64,000 nt of DNA from Psoroptes ovis. Lineage: Eukaryota > Arthropoda > Arachnida > Sarcoptiformes > Psoroptidae. A program made the translations under genes and the position numbers. Numbering within the stretch: the first letter of the stretch is position 1; each line of letters starts with the position of its first letter. The stretch lies in assembly GCA_002943765.1 (NCBI GenBank), contig PQWQ01000003.1, positions 1,364,001 to 1,428,000 of the forward strand. Direction: 5' to 3'. The notes beneath the pieces are model-generated. The model did not search any database. It was not told the DNA's origin and saw nothing but the letters and a program-made list of their open reading frames with translations. This document shows, in pieces, positions 53,601 through 63,700 of the stretch.

Positions 53601-56089
53601 CTTCATTATCGTCGATAGCTTCAAATGTATCATGCTCCAATAATAATAATAATAAATATGGTGAACAGCAACAGCAAAAAATAAAATCTAAAAATAAAGA
53701 ATTATCAAAATCATCTAAATCTGATGAAAAGAAAATGAAATCTAAATCATCAAAATCATCATCAAATGATTCATTATTGCGCAATCATCATCAATTGGAC
53801 GATAAAATCAATCATGGGTCACCATCGTACTCAACAAATCGTAAGCAACGTAGACATGAGTCATCACTATCATTAATGGACGAAAAAATGCCACCACCAT
53901 CCGCATCAACGACTAAATCGATCATGTTACATAATAATAATCATTCCAATAGTCTCAATAATAAGCATACTAATGAATTATCAGCATCGGACTCAACGGC
54001 TCTCTCGAAATCGAATCACTTTCATCGTAATGATAGTCCATCAAATTATGTCCATACAGATAAAATGGTCATGTTGAAATCGAATAATAATTGTAATTAT
54101 AAAAAACTAAATGAATGTGATAATTTTATTCCATCACCATCATCATCATCGTCCTCTTCATCGTCATCCTCCTCCTCATCATCTTCGGCCGAATCATCAA
54201 ACAGCGAAAATGAAAATGATTCTGATGATGAGAATAATAATAATAGTAGAAATAATCGCAAAATTAATGCTTCATCCGATTCATCAGAATCATCTGATTC
54301 ACATGATTCAGATGATAATGGTGCCATTGATTCGATGGATGATTCTGATCATAATCGAAGGAGAAAAATGAAAAAACAAACTAAAACAGAAAAAAAGCAT
54401 CATCATCGTCATAGTCAGAGTCATCATCGGCAGCGTGAACATCACAAACATAATGAATCAAAATCATCATCGGAAATGATGAAATCATCTAAATTAGATA
54501 ATAATAATAATAATAACGAAAAGTATTATGAACATCATCGTCGTCATCATCATACGAAATCCCAATCATCGAAGCATCGGTCTTCAAAGGATAAATTTTC
54601 CAATAATGATGAAACATCTACAACCACAACAACGACAAAAAAATCAAAGAAATCGAAAAAATCTTCGAAACCAAACAAAAATAAGCCTGACAAGAATAAT
54701 GACCTTTCATCTGATAACGATGATCATGATAATGTAGACATCGACAAACATTCAAAGAATAAAAGTAAAAAACATCATAAACATCGTAAATATGATAATA
54801 ATAGTGCCAATGAATTTAGTGATAATAATTTAAATGAAAAATATTGCCAAAATGAAGATTTTATGGATATGAAACATAAATCGACCAAATTATTGTCCCC
54901 AGCACCACAACTCATGTCGAAACCATCTAAAAATAAATCTACTATGAATTCGGACAAGAAAAAAGATAAAACATTATCATTGATGAAAATGCCGGATTCG
55001 AAGAATTTCAAAACGGTATCATCGAACAAGAACAAATATTCAAAAAGTGTAGGTCTTTCTGATTCGGATGATGATTCCGATGATGATGAATCGGATAATG
55101 ATAATGTTTATAATGATGATGGCAAAAAGCAAAACTATAATCGTAAAAAGTATTTATCAAAAAAATCACGGCAAAAGCAAAGACAACCACCAAACGGTTC
55201 CGATTCGAATGATGGTAATTCGTCGAGTTCTGAATCAGAATCTGATGATTCTTCATCCTCATCATCTTCATCTTCGTCTTCATCATCGGATTCTTCTGCG
55301 TCCGATTCTGATAATGATGATAATGTCAACGTCTCGAATAATACTAATGATAATCGATCACCATCGCTATTATTATCACCGAATTTAGATGGAAAATTAT
55401 CAAAACGTATGAATAATAGTCCAATGGTAATTGTATCACCAGCAAGTGATAATTCGTCATCAAATCATACGCCCAATAACAAATATAATAATTATAATTA
55501 TAACAATAATAACAATTATCAATATCATCATCTTCATCACGAATCATTATCGACAATGACATCAACGAAAACAGCAACAATGTCGTTAGGAGGAGGAAGT
55601 AGTTCAGGTCATTATGGCAATAATAATTACCATCATAATACATCATCAAATTCAAATTCACCAATCAATATTCATCTCTATCATCAGCAACAACAGCAAC
55701 ATCGTGTTGTGACCGATACCATAACCTGTTATGATCGTGCTGCAACACAGTCGAAACATTCACCATCATCACAATCGACACCGCCACCACCACCACCGCA
55801 ATCGCAATCACAGCCATCAGCAATGATAACAAATTTTTCAATGAATGAATTGAAAGAAATACAATTGCGAATACAATCAATACAAGAGCCATATTTGTTG
55901 CAAAAAATTGTCGATATCATTGAAAAACGGCAACAACAAAATGATAAACGTGTTTGCTGTTTTCAAATTGTAGGCAATTGTTTACAATTTGATTTAATGC
56001 ATCTTGATAATAGTACATTGGCCGAAATACGTCGTATTATTATTTCAACATCAACAACAACATTGATGGCCACAGCAACAGATGTTTGA
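38032..56089 (+). CDS. ear: ENL/AF9 (ear) family YEATS protein, 1723 aa in seven coding exons
   Basis: ENL/AF9 proteins read acylated histone H3 lysines with a YEATS domain and recruit super elongation complex or DOT1L partners through a C-terminal ANC1-homology domain (AHD). Exons: 38032..38043, 38114..38196, 38267..38364, 38472..38692, 44288..44408, 45548..45918, 51824..56089; all GT..AG, phases agree. YEATS occupies residues about 5-138. Pocket residues His56, Ser58, Phe59, Gly77 and Tyr78 fall at the same numbers as in human AF9, with FDYDL for Asp103. The middle is very long and dominated by Ser, Asn, Lys, Asp and His. The AHD is at about 1642-1705 (ELKEIQLRIQSIQEPYLLQK, then FQIVGNCLQFDLMHLD). 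The protein is about three times as long as human AF9. Start: MMPT before QIVEVNLEIGH. AATAAA lies at 56427. Two other exon choices are listed separately. Confidence 0.93.
39184..39312 (+). CDS. Candidate alternative last (or cassette) exon of the ENL/AF9 gene
   Basis: A good acceptor (TTATTATTATTAG) precedes a frame that is in the phase required by exon 4 and stays open for 42 codons (TLKDRRIGISLSTSSS, later QKWFIFG) to TGA at 39310. Used as a last exon it would give a 180-residue protein containing only the YEATS domain. A GTACAA donor inside (after Ser of ENTS) would also allow it to be a cassette exon in phase with exon 5. No homology supports it. Confidence 0.3.
   Translation, partial: TLKDRRIGISLSTSSSLDNNFVQKKIAFKIENTSVQKWFIFG
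41968..42378 (+). CDS. Asn-rich open frame inside ENL/AF9 intron 4, doubtful
   Basis: An ATG-initiated frame of 136 codons is dominated by Asn with Asp, Ser, Ile and Tyr. A decent donor (GCAAG|GTCAGT) sits at 42297, but the phase it leaves does not match any downstream ENL exon, so it is not an ENL leader exon. It may be an independent nested gene or just expanded AAT/AAC repeat. Confidence 0.2.
   Translation: MKKNNLKIQWPSNNSNCNNNFYYDNHNNNANINDYNKMIDSLTFIGHNSNNNNSNNNKHINNKYFDNNKLNQNNNNNSSSINNNNDDIDFNNFYKNNLNNNNIDDDDNARSVKDYFYKIRFIKQNKTKQRKYIDFS
44409..45547 (+). other. Intron 5 of the ENL/AF9 gene
   Basis: This intron is 1139 bases, bounded by GTAAGT and CATAAAG. The acceptor has a weak final tract but the frame across it fits (split Glu codon). 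Nothing else is seen in it apart from AAT/ATC repeats. Confidence 0.6.
45919..51823 (+). other. Large intron 6 of the ENL/AF9 gene
   Basis: This 5.9-kb intron is bounded by GTAAGT and ACATTAG. It contains G+C-richer patches near 46735-46830 and 47140-47240, a (CAG)n at about 48530-48552, a (CA)n at 48570-48592, the large open frame 49579..50844, and a poly(T) run of about 22 at 51548-51569. Confidence 0.6.
49579..50844 (+). CDS. Candidate alternative first exon of a YEATS-less ENL/AF9 form
   Basis: The frame opens after an in-frame TGA at 49558 and has no acceptor AG before its ATG at 49579, so it cannot be reached in frame from the YEATS exons. It runs 421 codons to TAA at 50842. A donor (AAT|GTAATA) at 50800 leaves phase 0, the phase needed by the terminal exon at 51824. 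Spliced that way it would give about 407 residues rich in Ser, Asn, Gln, His and Pro fused to the 1421-residue terminal exon with the AHD. Its composition and codon style resemble the neighbouring ENL exons. Without RNA evidence it could also be an unspliced nested frame or fortuitous low-complexity sequence. Confidence 0.4.
   Translation: MFVSRHYSNKHHHHSSSPSPPPPPLLSSSPPPSSLSSSSSTTASRSRLLLSNKTINNSTINNSDNNNNNNRLSTSTSLNLINDKVSKSSLKLSKNYNNNHKLSNDNITPTFLSTSSSSFSARFALQQQQQQQSKINCNNSIKTNLSRTPLTTSTNIDVDDVVTSKKTVSKFVNDNYTHNINNIHNNIGDHDGDDNGSQQLLPLSSSTNGGKSYINANKQNNGGSLFNGFKIPKNCKDIKGKSFDSDNDNGINNRSSTASSVSPASLFTTTASLSKKSINNNNNDLGFDKYIMVQNQRSKAATTTNTALSSTSTSSKAAGATANKSIGQFDNLTHDYDYNDLVIKDYDNKQQQQPNSYDNSDDSTMIMKMMMMKPNKHQHYQQQQQYSKYSIHQHQQQQQQQNYNQINVIIIECFHRTIIFH
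51824..56089 (+). CDS. ear: Terminal exon of ENL/AF9: low-complexity middle plus C-terminal AHD
   Basis: This single 4266-base exon is open throughout. It starts DHDKKKKIIAPTNSTP and alternates Ser runs, Lys/Ser blocks (KSSKSSKMD type), His-rich basic patches (HRRHHHTKSQSSKHR) and Ser/Asp/Glu acidic tracts (at about 54130-54330 and 55195-55320) that look like casein kinase 2 substrates. The end is an ANC1-homology domain with the helix ELKEIQLRIQSIQEPYLLQK and the strand-forming FQIVGNCLQFDLMHLD. In human ENL/AF9 this domain folds on binding AFF, DOT1L, CBX8 or BCOR. Confidence 0.92.
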   Translation, partial: DHDKKKKIIAPTNSTPTSSAKLSSNKYSNSFNNDQQRQSSTSTSLLMKSNNDGISGGGGVVGNTGGCSGLTTSTATTTTTATNRNSHIINNNNKITEKSMKNSHKYSKKNINDCDHYDDDRLILNQDNNNIDDCDNSMMSLMNTNIHRKKSSKIKDHSSSSSLMNENSHKKKRKNSKERSSSPSSSMIVDKLSMKKDDVNNRKKLSKSNESLLKPSIDVDSSSTRKDKNKRKKYQCDNISNDNDFNSDIDSNNLSNNESGDRISRKTNHNDNTIDYDDRRMQRHNTDEMMMMMKASKSKKRRHDNDSYRNDSPMKSDSAIRESSPFTSSNSNSKFPSTTKMKSKYSNVDDTNQQAKMAAHSQQPYFPSLMPTGQHSKHQLLSSPLSSNNNSPLQHQQNKLISSSMNNNINGQLNKSSSSSASSSSSMDDIPSASTTTTTTTSSSNVKKENHKKSSKSSKMDMLNQTSGTETSHLMSTKIKYRDDNSVTTIEIKSINKEKTWDNMNEIKKQKISKESSKSSSIASSASSTSTTTSMPSSSSSKSQSSSASNNNNYKSSKNDMNRSNNKKSSLNGLGSSSSSNMKESSKLSLSNSSLSSIASNVSCSNNNNNKYGEQQQQKIKSKNKELSKSSKSDEKKMKSKSSKSSSNDSLLRNHHQLDDKINHGSPSYSTNRKQRRHESSLSLMDEKMPPPSASTTKSIMLHNNNHSNSLNNKHTNELSASDSTALSKSNHFHRNDSPSNYVHTDKMVMLKSNNNCNYKKLNECDNFIPSPSSSSSSSSSSSSSSSSAESSNSENENDSDDENNNNSRNNRKINASSDSSESSDSHDSDDNGAIDSMDDSDHNRRRKMKKQTKTEKKHHHRHSQSHHRQREHHKHNESKSSSEMMKSSKLDNNNNNNEKYYEHHRRHHHTKSQSSKHRSSKDKFSNNDETSTTTTTTKKSKKSKKSSKPNKNKPDKNNDLSSDNDDHDNVDIDKHSKNKSKKHHKHRKYDNNSANEFSDNNLNEKYCQNEDFMDMKHKSTKLLSPAPQLMSKPSKNKSTMNSDKKKDKTLSLMKMPDSKNFKTVSSNKNKYSKSVGLSDSDDDSDDDESDNDNVYNDDGKKQNYNRKKYLSKKSRQKQRQPPNGSDSNDGNSSSSESESDDSSSSSSSSSSSSSDSSASDSDNDDNVNVSNNTNDNRSPSLLLSPNLDGKLSKRMNNSPMVIVSPASDNSSSNHTPNNKYNNYNYNNNNNYQYHHLHHESLSTMTSTKTATMSLGGGSSSGHYGNNNYHHNTSSNSNSPINIHLYHQQQQQHRVVTDTITCYDRAATQSKHSPSSQSTPPPPPPQSQSQPSAMITNFSMNELKEIQLRIQSIQEPYLLQKIVDIIEKRQQQNDKRVCCFQIVGNCLQFDLMHLDNSTLAEIRRIIISTSTTTLMATATDV

Positions 56090-58059
56090 TTGGTTTTTTG
56101 TTTTTTTGTTTTTTTTTTTGCACTGATACATGAACAAAAGAACAAATGCATCAATAATGTGTACGGATGTGGTATTTGTGTACCCTTTTAAAAATGATTA
56201 TTTTTTCCAAAATATTTTTCTTTCAAAAAAATTGATTGTTTGTGTGCCAATATTATTATTTAATATATCAAATATGATCATTTCAAACACACCACACATA
56301 TGTTTTATCTCTTTCCATACATATAAATTAATTTTTTTCTTGTTTTGTCTCAAAACATTCTCATCTTTGGTCATACAAAGTAAATAATAATAATGATCAA
56401 TATTATCAAATACTGTGGTCGTCACAAATAAATACAAAATATTTTAAAAACACAAATACAGACACCGACACACATATCTACACCACCAAAAAAACAAACA
56501 TCAACACTGACACACACACACGCACACACACCCATAAATTGTCTATCTAATTATTATCACATTAATTATCATCATTAATTACACATAAATTACAAATGAA
56601 CAAACTAATTGAAAATTCAACTCAAAAAAAATTCGTTTTTATATCTAATGGGTGTGTGTACGTGTGTATGGTGCACGTGTTATTATTATCCATTCACAAT
56701 TATCATTATAAACATTATTATTATTATTATTATGGGATTATTATGATATTCAAAATGTTTCTATTTTTCCATTTGTTTTTTTCCATTTTTTTTATTCAAA
56801 AAAAAATTTCCAAATCAAATTCGAAATTATTTTGGAAATTAAGCGGGGGTCAAGCCAATATAATCGATAATAATTATCATCACCAAAAAAAAATCAACTT
56901 TTGCTTATTTTATTTTGATTAATTAATTAATCAAAGCATTTTCACAAAACTCAAAGATTTAATTATCACAAAAAAAACACAAAAAAATCAATCGATTGAT
57001 TCATTTATTGATCTAAAATTATCAATTATTTGTGCTTATCATAATTATTATTATTATCATTTTCATTTTTTAAAAATTTTCTCAAAAATTATCTTAAATT
57101 TTCTCTTAAATTACCAATTATTATTACATTGGATATGATGATACACATATATTTTTTTCATACATTCATACATACATTAATTCATTTATTCAATTCAAAT
57201 TTTTTTTTTTCGTTTGTTTATTTGTTATAATTATTATTATTATTATTATTATTATAATCATTTTTCATTAATTATTACATTAATCAATCAATAATTACAC
57301 AATTAATATTGTCTGTGATGTAAAATTTTTTTTAAAATTTTTTTTTTTTTTTTGAAAATTGAAGAAAACAAAAAAGCGAAAAAAAATGAAATTATTCTGT
57401 GGTTTATTATTTTTTCAATGAATTTTTCAAATTATTATTATTATTATTTTTTTTTTTTTTTTTTGAATTATTTCAGTGTGTGTTGGCCAAATTCTTTAAA
57501 ACAAAACAAAACAAAAAAATCAAATAATATATTAAAATTATTTATTTTTACTTTCATTCGAGAAATAAAATGTGTATTTCCATTATTATTATTATCATTC
57601 TTATTTTTCCATATTGCTTTCAATTTCACACTCTTAAAATGCCACAAATTATCAAATACATAATTAAAGATGTGAAAAAAATGAATTATTTTTATTTTTT
57701 GAAATAATAATAATAATAATCATAATGATTTGTTGATATATTTTGAATTTTTTTTTTTGTAAATTTTCGCCCATTTTTCTCAAATTAATCGATTATTGCA
57801 TCAAATTAATAATTTAAAAAAGAAAAAGCATATATTTTTTTGAAATAAAAATAAACAAATTATAATCATAATAATAATAATCCATTAAAATGTCAAATCT
57901 TATTATTTGGATTTGAGAAGAAAAAAGATATTTCAAATCAATGATTCAATGATATTTGTGTTGATCGATTCATTTGTTTTTGTTTGTTTGTTTGTTCATT
58001 TGTTTTCGAAACACATTTATATTTTCTCCAAATAAATTTTTCTGAATAATTTGTGATTC

Positions 58060-58102
<43 letters not shown>

Positions 58103-59762
58103 CAACATAACCTTGATATGGGCGATCCACTTTTGACGATGATGCTGTTGAGGCTGCCACTGTATATACCATTTGTTGTTGTTGTTGATGATGATAAAAT
58201 CATTTTGTTCAATGATCATTTTTTTTACATCTTAAGATATTTCTTTATCACTACAAAATCTGTTAAATTATTTTTTTTCATGATTCGTGTAAATTTTTTT
58301 TTTTGTATACCACATTTAAAGGTTTCATTAATTTTTTGCTAAGCTTTCGATTTCTCTTTATGCATTGATTTTGATATCAGAAATTCAATTGAATTTTTCG
58401 TATATCAATGAAACGAAAATAAGATGAAGATTCGAGAGGGGAAAGAAGATTTGAAATTGAAAATCAAGTTTTTTTAGTCAATATTAAAACAACAGCAATA
58501 AATGAATGCTGAATGATTTTCAATATTTTCTCTTAGTTTGCTGAATTAGCTTGTTCAACACTCGAAACTCATTTTGTTAATCATTTTTTTTTCATTAGAA
58601 TATGTGTAATCAATGTGTATATGTGTTACATGATGCCATTTCATAATTTTTTAAATGTAATGATTGTATATCAAATATATATGAAATGAATGATCATTGA
58701 AAATATTAAAATTTTGAAACTATCAAATCGATATTGATATATACTTGTGTGCTAATGAGAATTATAAAGGTAATAACATAAGCAATATCAATAATATTGG
58801 TCAGAGAAAACAAAAGCGACATTAATTTTTTACAACAAATTTTGACCGATTTTTATTTTGTTTTGTTTTGTTTTCTTTTGTTTTGATTTAATTTCATCTC
58901 ATTTTATTATGATATATTTCTATTCAAATAATAATTAATAAATATATCTCATTATTGTTGTTGCTGACCACTAATATACACATTCATATCATATTGATTA
59001 TCACTTATATTATATGTACATGAATGAATGTCCATCAAACGATGAACATGCATATGAACTGCTACATATGAATCCAGTGTCCATTGAATCATTGAATTTT
59101 TAATTTGATTTTAAGATTAAAATCTTTCTCTTTATTTCTTTCATTCATTCATTCATTTATTTTTCCCAATACACAAATCAATACATTCATTACAAGTTTT
59201 TCAATTCAATTCATCTCGTTTCATTTCATTTTAATTTCAAACTTTTAATTTATTAGAAATGAATACAAATATCTTTTGAATGATAATATTTTTTTTTTTT
59301 TTTTTTTTTTTTTGATGAAAATGAAGGAAAATTCCGAAAATCCTATGATGAATCGTAAGAACAACGACGACGACGACGATGATGTTGTTGATGTTGATGA
59401 TTATGATGATGATGATGATGATGTGGTCACGATTGTTTGATTATTCAAACAAATAGCAATATATGTTTGTGATAAAAATTAATGTTTTTGGGAAAAAACA
59501 TTCATTCAATGATATATTCGATGTATTTTGCATTTATATTTCGATACAGGATTTATATTCATTCATTTATCGTTGTGTATTTCAAGGTATACTTGCGCGA
59601 TTAGCCATTTATTCATTCATTGATTCATTTACTCAATTTCATTCCATTACATTCAAATCCATTATGATAATAATCATTGTAATGATATATGGAAAAATTT
59701 TGAATTGAATTGAATTTTTTTTTTTTTTTTTTTGAATTAATAATTGGAAATTTAATTCAAAA
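56090..59762. other. Intergenic, simple-repeat and homopolymer rich
   Basis: This is the 3' flank of the ENL/AF9 gene (AATAAA at 56427..56432). It holds CA-rich tracts (56505-56530), a (TTA)n at about 57226-57254, poly(T) at 57447-57464, a 37-base poly(A) at 58061-58097, a 25-base poly(T) at 59289-59313, a (GAC/GAT)n at about 59366-59422, and a 19-base poly(T) at 59715-59733. No gene is supported. Confidence 0.45.
58061..58097 (+). repeat. 37-base poly(A) run
   Basis: This is the longest homopolymer in the window. It may be a retroposon tail or a slippage-prone microsatellite; I could not identify an element body to its left. Confidence 0.8.
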
Positions 59763-59771
59763 TTGACACGC

Positions 59772-59864
59772 TTCTTCTATTTTCATCATTTTTAGATTGT
59801 GGAGAAGAAAATGAAAATGAACATCTGATTTTCTCATGTGATTGCGGTCATTATTTCATAATGA
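59772..59864 (+). pseudogene. Possible C-terminal zinc-finger tail of another non-LTR ORF2
   Basis: In the frame starting around 59763 the sequence reads LDCGEENENEHLIFSCDCGH and goes on to a TAA near 59890. This resembles the CG-x6-H-x4-C zinc finger that closes ORF2 in many R1/Jockey/I-type elements. It lies immediately upstream of ORF1 on the same strand. It may be the 3' remnant of an older copy into which, or next to which, the downstream copy inserted. The match is short. Confidence 0.35.
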
Positions 59865-60761
59865 ACATCGGCACAATTGGAAATCAAGAGTCTTAAATCC
59901 TCGATTCAAACTAAAGATACAAAACCATCATACACTCAAGTAGTTAAAAATGATATCAAAAAGAAGACTGAACATATTTGCATTCTAGAACCAGATAATA
60001 ATGCTCAAATCGTCGATTCGAAACAAACACTATCGTGCATGAAAGGGGTTTTTTCATCAAATCAATTGGCGAATTCTGGCATCAAAATGAAAAAAGTGAT
60101 TCCAATAAGGAACAAGAAAGTTATCATTAAATGTGAAGAAAAGAAAGATTGTTTGCATTTACGAGAACAATTGAACAACCTAAAATGTGGTCTTAAAATA
60201 AATATCCCGAGTAAAAGACATCCTACGTTTCAAATATTGGGCATTGAGTTGGATATTGATGATGAACAGATCGTCAATTATATATTGAAGCAGAATGAAG
60301 AAATTAAAAATCTTTTGAATGATGAAAGACAATTTATTAAGAAAATACGTAGTAAAACTGACCGGGTAGGAACCAAGTATATGATTTTTGAAGCTTCTCC
60401 ACTAGTGTGGCAAAAATGTATTGAGCTTGGTCAATTATTTATTGGTTATAAATGTTGCACTGTAAAAGATTATCTTTCGGTAACGCAATGTTTTCAGTGT
60501 TTACGCTTCGGGCATCCGATGAAATATTGCAAAAACAAGCCCGTTTGCTGCAAATGTCAAGGCGAACATCTTTCACGTACTTGTTCTGCAGCATCGACTT
60601 CAACATCTGATTCATCACCAACATGCACGAATTGTATATATCGCAACACAATAAATCCAAGAAAAGTTGTCTGCATTAAACATTCAGTTTTTGACAAAAA
60701 CTGCAATGAATACAAAATCGCCTTGGAACGCATCAAATCCAATATTGATTATGGATACTAG
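59865..60761 (+). CDS. Retrotransposon ORF1 (gag-like, CCHC zinc knuckles)
   Basis: ORF1 proteins coat element RNA and target it to the nucleus. The frame is open from just after TGA (59862) to TAG (59759+1000, i.e. 60759-60761). It begins TSAQLEIKSLKSSIQ, a short coiled-coil-like stretch, then KPSYTQVVKND, a motif often seen in such gag proteins. Zinc knuckles near the end are CFQCLRFGHPMKYC (CX2CX4HX4C) and CCKCQGEHLSRTC (CX2CX3HX4C), followed by a CTNC pair. The first in-frame ATG is only at 60039, after the coiled coil, so translation probably started upstream of a lost 5' end or at a non-ATG codon (a TTG lies at 59877). The protein is otherwise unbroken. Confidence 0.85.
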   Translation, partial: TSAQLEIKSLKSSIQTKDTKPSYTQVVKNDIKKKTEHICILEPDNNAQIVDSKQTLSCMKGVFSSNQLANSGIKMKKVIPIRNKKVIIKCEEKKDCLHLREQLNNLKCGLKINIPSKRHPTFQILGIELDIDDEQIVNYILKQNEEIKNLLNDERQFIKKIRSKTDRVGTKYMIFEASPLVWQKCIELGQLFIGYKCCTVKDYLSVTQCFQCLRFGHPMKYCKNKPVCCKCQGEHLSRTCSAASTSTSDSSPTCTNCIYRNTINPRKVVCIKHSVFDKNCNEYKIALERIKSNIDYGY

Positions 60762-63700
60762 TCAAACAAATATCAAAATATTGACCCAGAACTTGCAGCA
60801 TAGCTACAAGTCAACACTGATGTTCCTGACAAATGCTACATTGTTAAAATCATCGCTATTCTGTATCCAAGAACCTCATGTATCTTTTCCAGCTGGTTTT
60901 TCTGGATTTAACAGTGTTTATCACCCAGTAAAACCAAAATGTGCTATTGTATCCTCATACGATATTTTTAAAATCGATCAGTTCACAAATTCAAATTGTG
61001 CATGTTGTTTGGTGAATTGTTCTGTGCCATTTATTTTATGTTGTGTCTATTTTTCCAAAAACGAAGAAATTTCATCACTCAAAAATCATCTTGAAAATTT
61101 GGAAAAATTGGTTATTTCTTATTCAAAATATCCTATTGTTATTTCTGGCGACTTCAATAGTCATAATCGGGTTTGGGGAGGGAATTTTAATGATGAACGT
61201 GGACTTGTTGTTTTAAATTTTACATGTCGCCTAAATTTCATAATTCTAAATGATGGCAAAATGACTTTCGATAATAGTCGACATCAGAGCGCGATCGATT
61301 TAACAGTGATTAATCAACGTGCAATCAATTATGTCTCGAATTGGAAAGTAGAAGATCTAGTCTCTGGCTCTGACCACAACTTGATTTCATTTATCTTCGA
61401 CACCATTCCTCCGATTAAATCTTATTATTTAACAAGAAAATATAACACCAAATGTATCGATTGGTCTGAATTTAACGAACAAATATCTATTTTATCTTAT
61501 TTTGATGATAATGCAAAGACACTTAATTCTAATATTGATATTGAAAATTTTGTCAATGATCTTATGAATACTATTTGTGCAATTTGTGATGACTGTCTAC
61601 CAATATTGAAACCAACATCTAAAACTAAATTGTCACAAGATTTGAAAATGAAACTATCGTTATTGAAAAATCTGCGTAGACGTTATCAGCGTCAACGTTG
61701 CCCAGTGAATCGCGCCTTGTGGCGAGCAAGATATTTGACCTGTGTTAATGATTTCAAAAATTTGTTAGAAAAGACGAGAATTGATGATTGTAGAAATTAT
61801 TTGAATCAAATTGATAGATACAATGTCTGGAGAAAGTTATATCATCATTGCAAAAATCAATTATCGATCAATCAAACATTGAAAACGATACAGAGAGATG
61901 ATACAACTTGGTGTGTATCCATAAATGAAACTGCAACATATTTATTGAATAAGATGTTTCCAGATATGAATAATGATAATAATTCTATTGTTCACCATCA
62001 TTATATAATTAATTGTAACAAAAAAGATTTTTGTATCACTAAAAATGAAGTCGATACTGCTGTCAATATGGAAAAAGATAACAAATCGCCAGGTTTCGAT
62101 GCAATATCTGCCAACATAGTCAAACAAATACATTATAAATATCCTTTCTTATTATTGAATCTGTTCAACAAATGTTTTGCATTTGGTGTTTTCCCAAAAT
62201 ACTGGAAAAAAGCAACTATCAAATTAATACCGAAAAATAATGGCTCTGGTTATAAATCGTATCGACCGATTTCTTTGCTTCCTGTTATGGGAAAAATTTT
62301 TGAAAATATTCTTAAATGTCGGCTTATGCATCACCTAATCGTCAATCATTATCTGTCATACAATCAATTTGGTTTCCTACCTCAGCAAGGTGCTGAATTA
62401 GCATTGAAAAATTTAATATCACAAATTAATGATATAAATGATCGAAATAATTATGGTTATATCGTATCGCTTGATATTTCAGGCGCATTTGATTCTGCAA
62501 GATATGACATCATTCTTTACAGACTCAGAGAATTTAATGTTCCTTCAAATTTGTATGCAATCATCCATAATTATTTTTGTGATCGTACTATCGAATTATC
62601 TCTAATGAATCAATCATTTACTAAAATGGCTACAGGTGGCACCCCTCAAGGTGGTAAATTGTCGCCACTCCTTTGGAATGTACTAATTGATGACCTATTG
62701 AAAATGTCGTTGCCAAGGGGATGTCATTTGCAGGCTTTTGCGGATGATTGCATCCTCATCTGCCAACATCCAATCCAAGAATTGGCTGCAGATCTAACAA
62801 ATAGTCTGCTATCGATTATTGCAGAATGGGGCTTAAATAATGGCCTATCGTTTAATCCCGCCAAAACCAAGTGCATGATTATATCAAGACATAGAAATTT
62901 GGCGTCTTTCCCGATCATTATGAATAGCAGATCAATTGATTTAGTACCATGTTTAAAAATACTTGGTTTGATGATTGATTCAAAACTAACATGGGCAAAT
63001 CATATTGACTATATCGAGACAAAATCAATGAAAATGTTTAATTGCATCAAGAAAAAATTTGGTCCAAGATGGGGCTTATCGTATGACGTCTTACGTACTA
63101 TTTACGTTCGAGCGATCGAACCGATGATAGTTTATGCCTGCCCTGTATGGAACAGTGTCTTGTCAAGCAGAACGAAACGTGGCAAACTGTTAAGTTTGCA
63201 AAGACGTTTTGCTGTTGGTATGATTCGCGCTTCCAGAACTGTGTCGCTGCAAGCATCGTTGATCATTGCTAATTTGATTCCCGTTGACTTGGTGATCAAG
63301 CTGCGATCAGATGTTTTCAGGATAAAAAGTGATGCTTATCTGAGGGAACAATATGAATTCCCGATCAGGTTCAAAGACTCGATCCATCCAGCGTTGGTCC
63401 AATCTTTTTTTATTGAGAGGATCGATGCTGAGTTGGAATTTTGTACTGACTCTCATAGTTGTACCATTTTCACTGATGGATCGAGGTCTGAGGACCTGGT
63501 TGGGTGTTCTTTTGTTGTTTTCAATGATGAAAATTGCATCCCAAGTGTAATTCAATGTTTCCGCCTTGGCGCTGGATGTTCAGTCTTTCAGGCTGAATTG
63601 TTGGCCATCCGCAACGCATTGGTTTGGATCATTGAAAATGGTATTGTCGATGCTCAAATTATAACTGATTCTATGTCAGCGATTTGGGCTTTGCATAATA

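Noticed and set aside
52476..55892. Many open frames on either strand inside the ENL/AF9 terminal exon
   Set aside because: Shadows of the 1421-codon main frame produced by its TCA, AAT and GAT repeats.
57938..58219. Minus-strand frame containing a run of Phe
   Set aside because: The Phe run is the antisense of the 37-base poly(A); the rest is A+T-biased chance frame.
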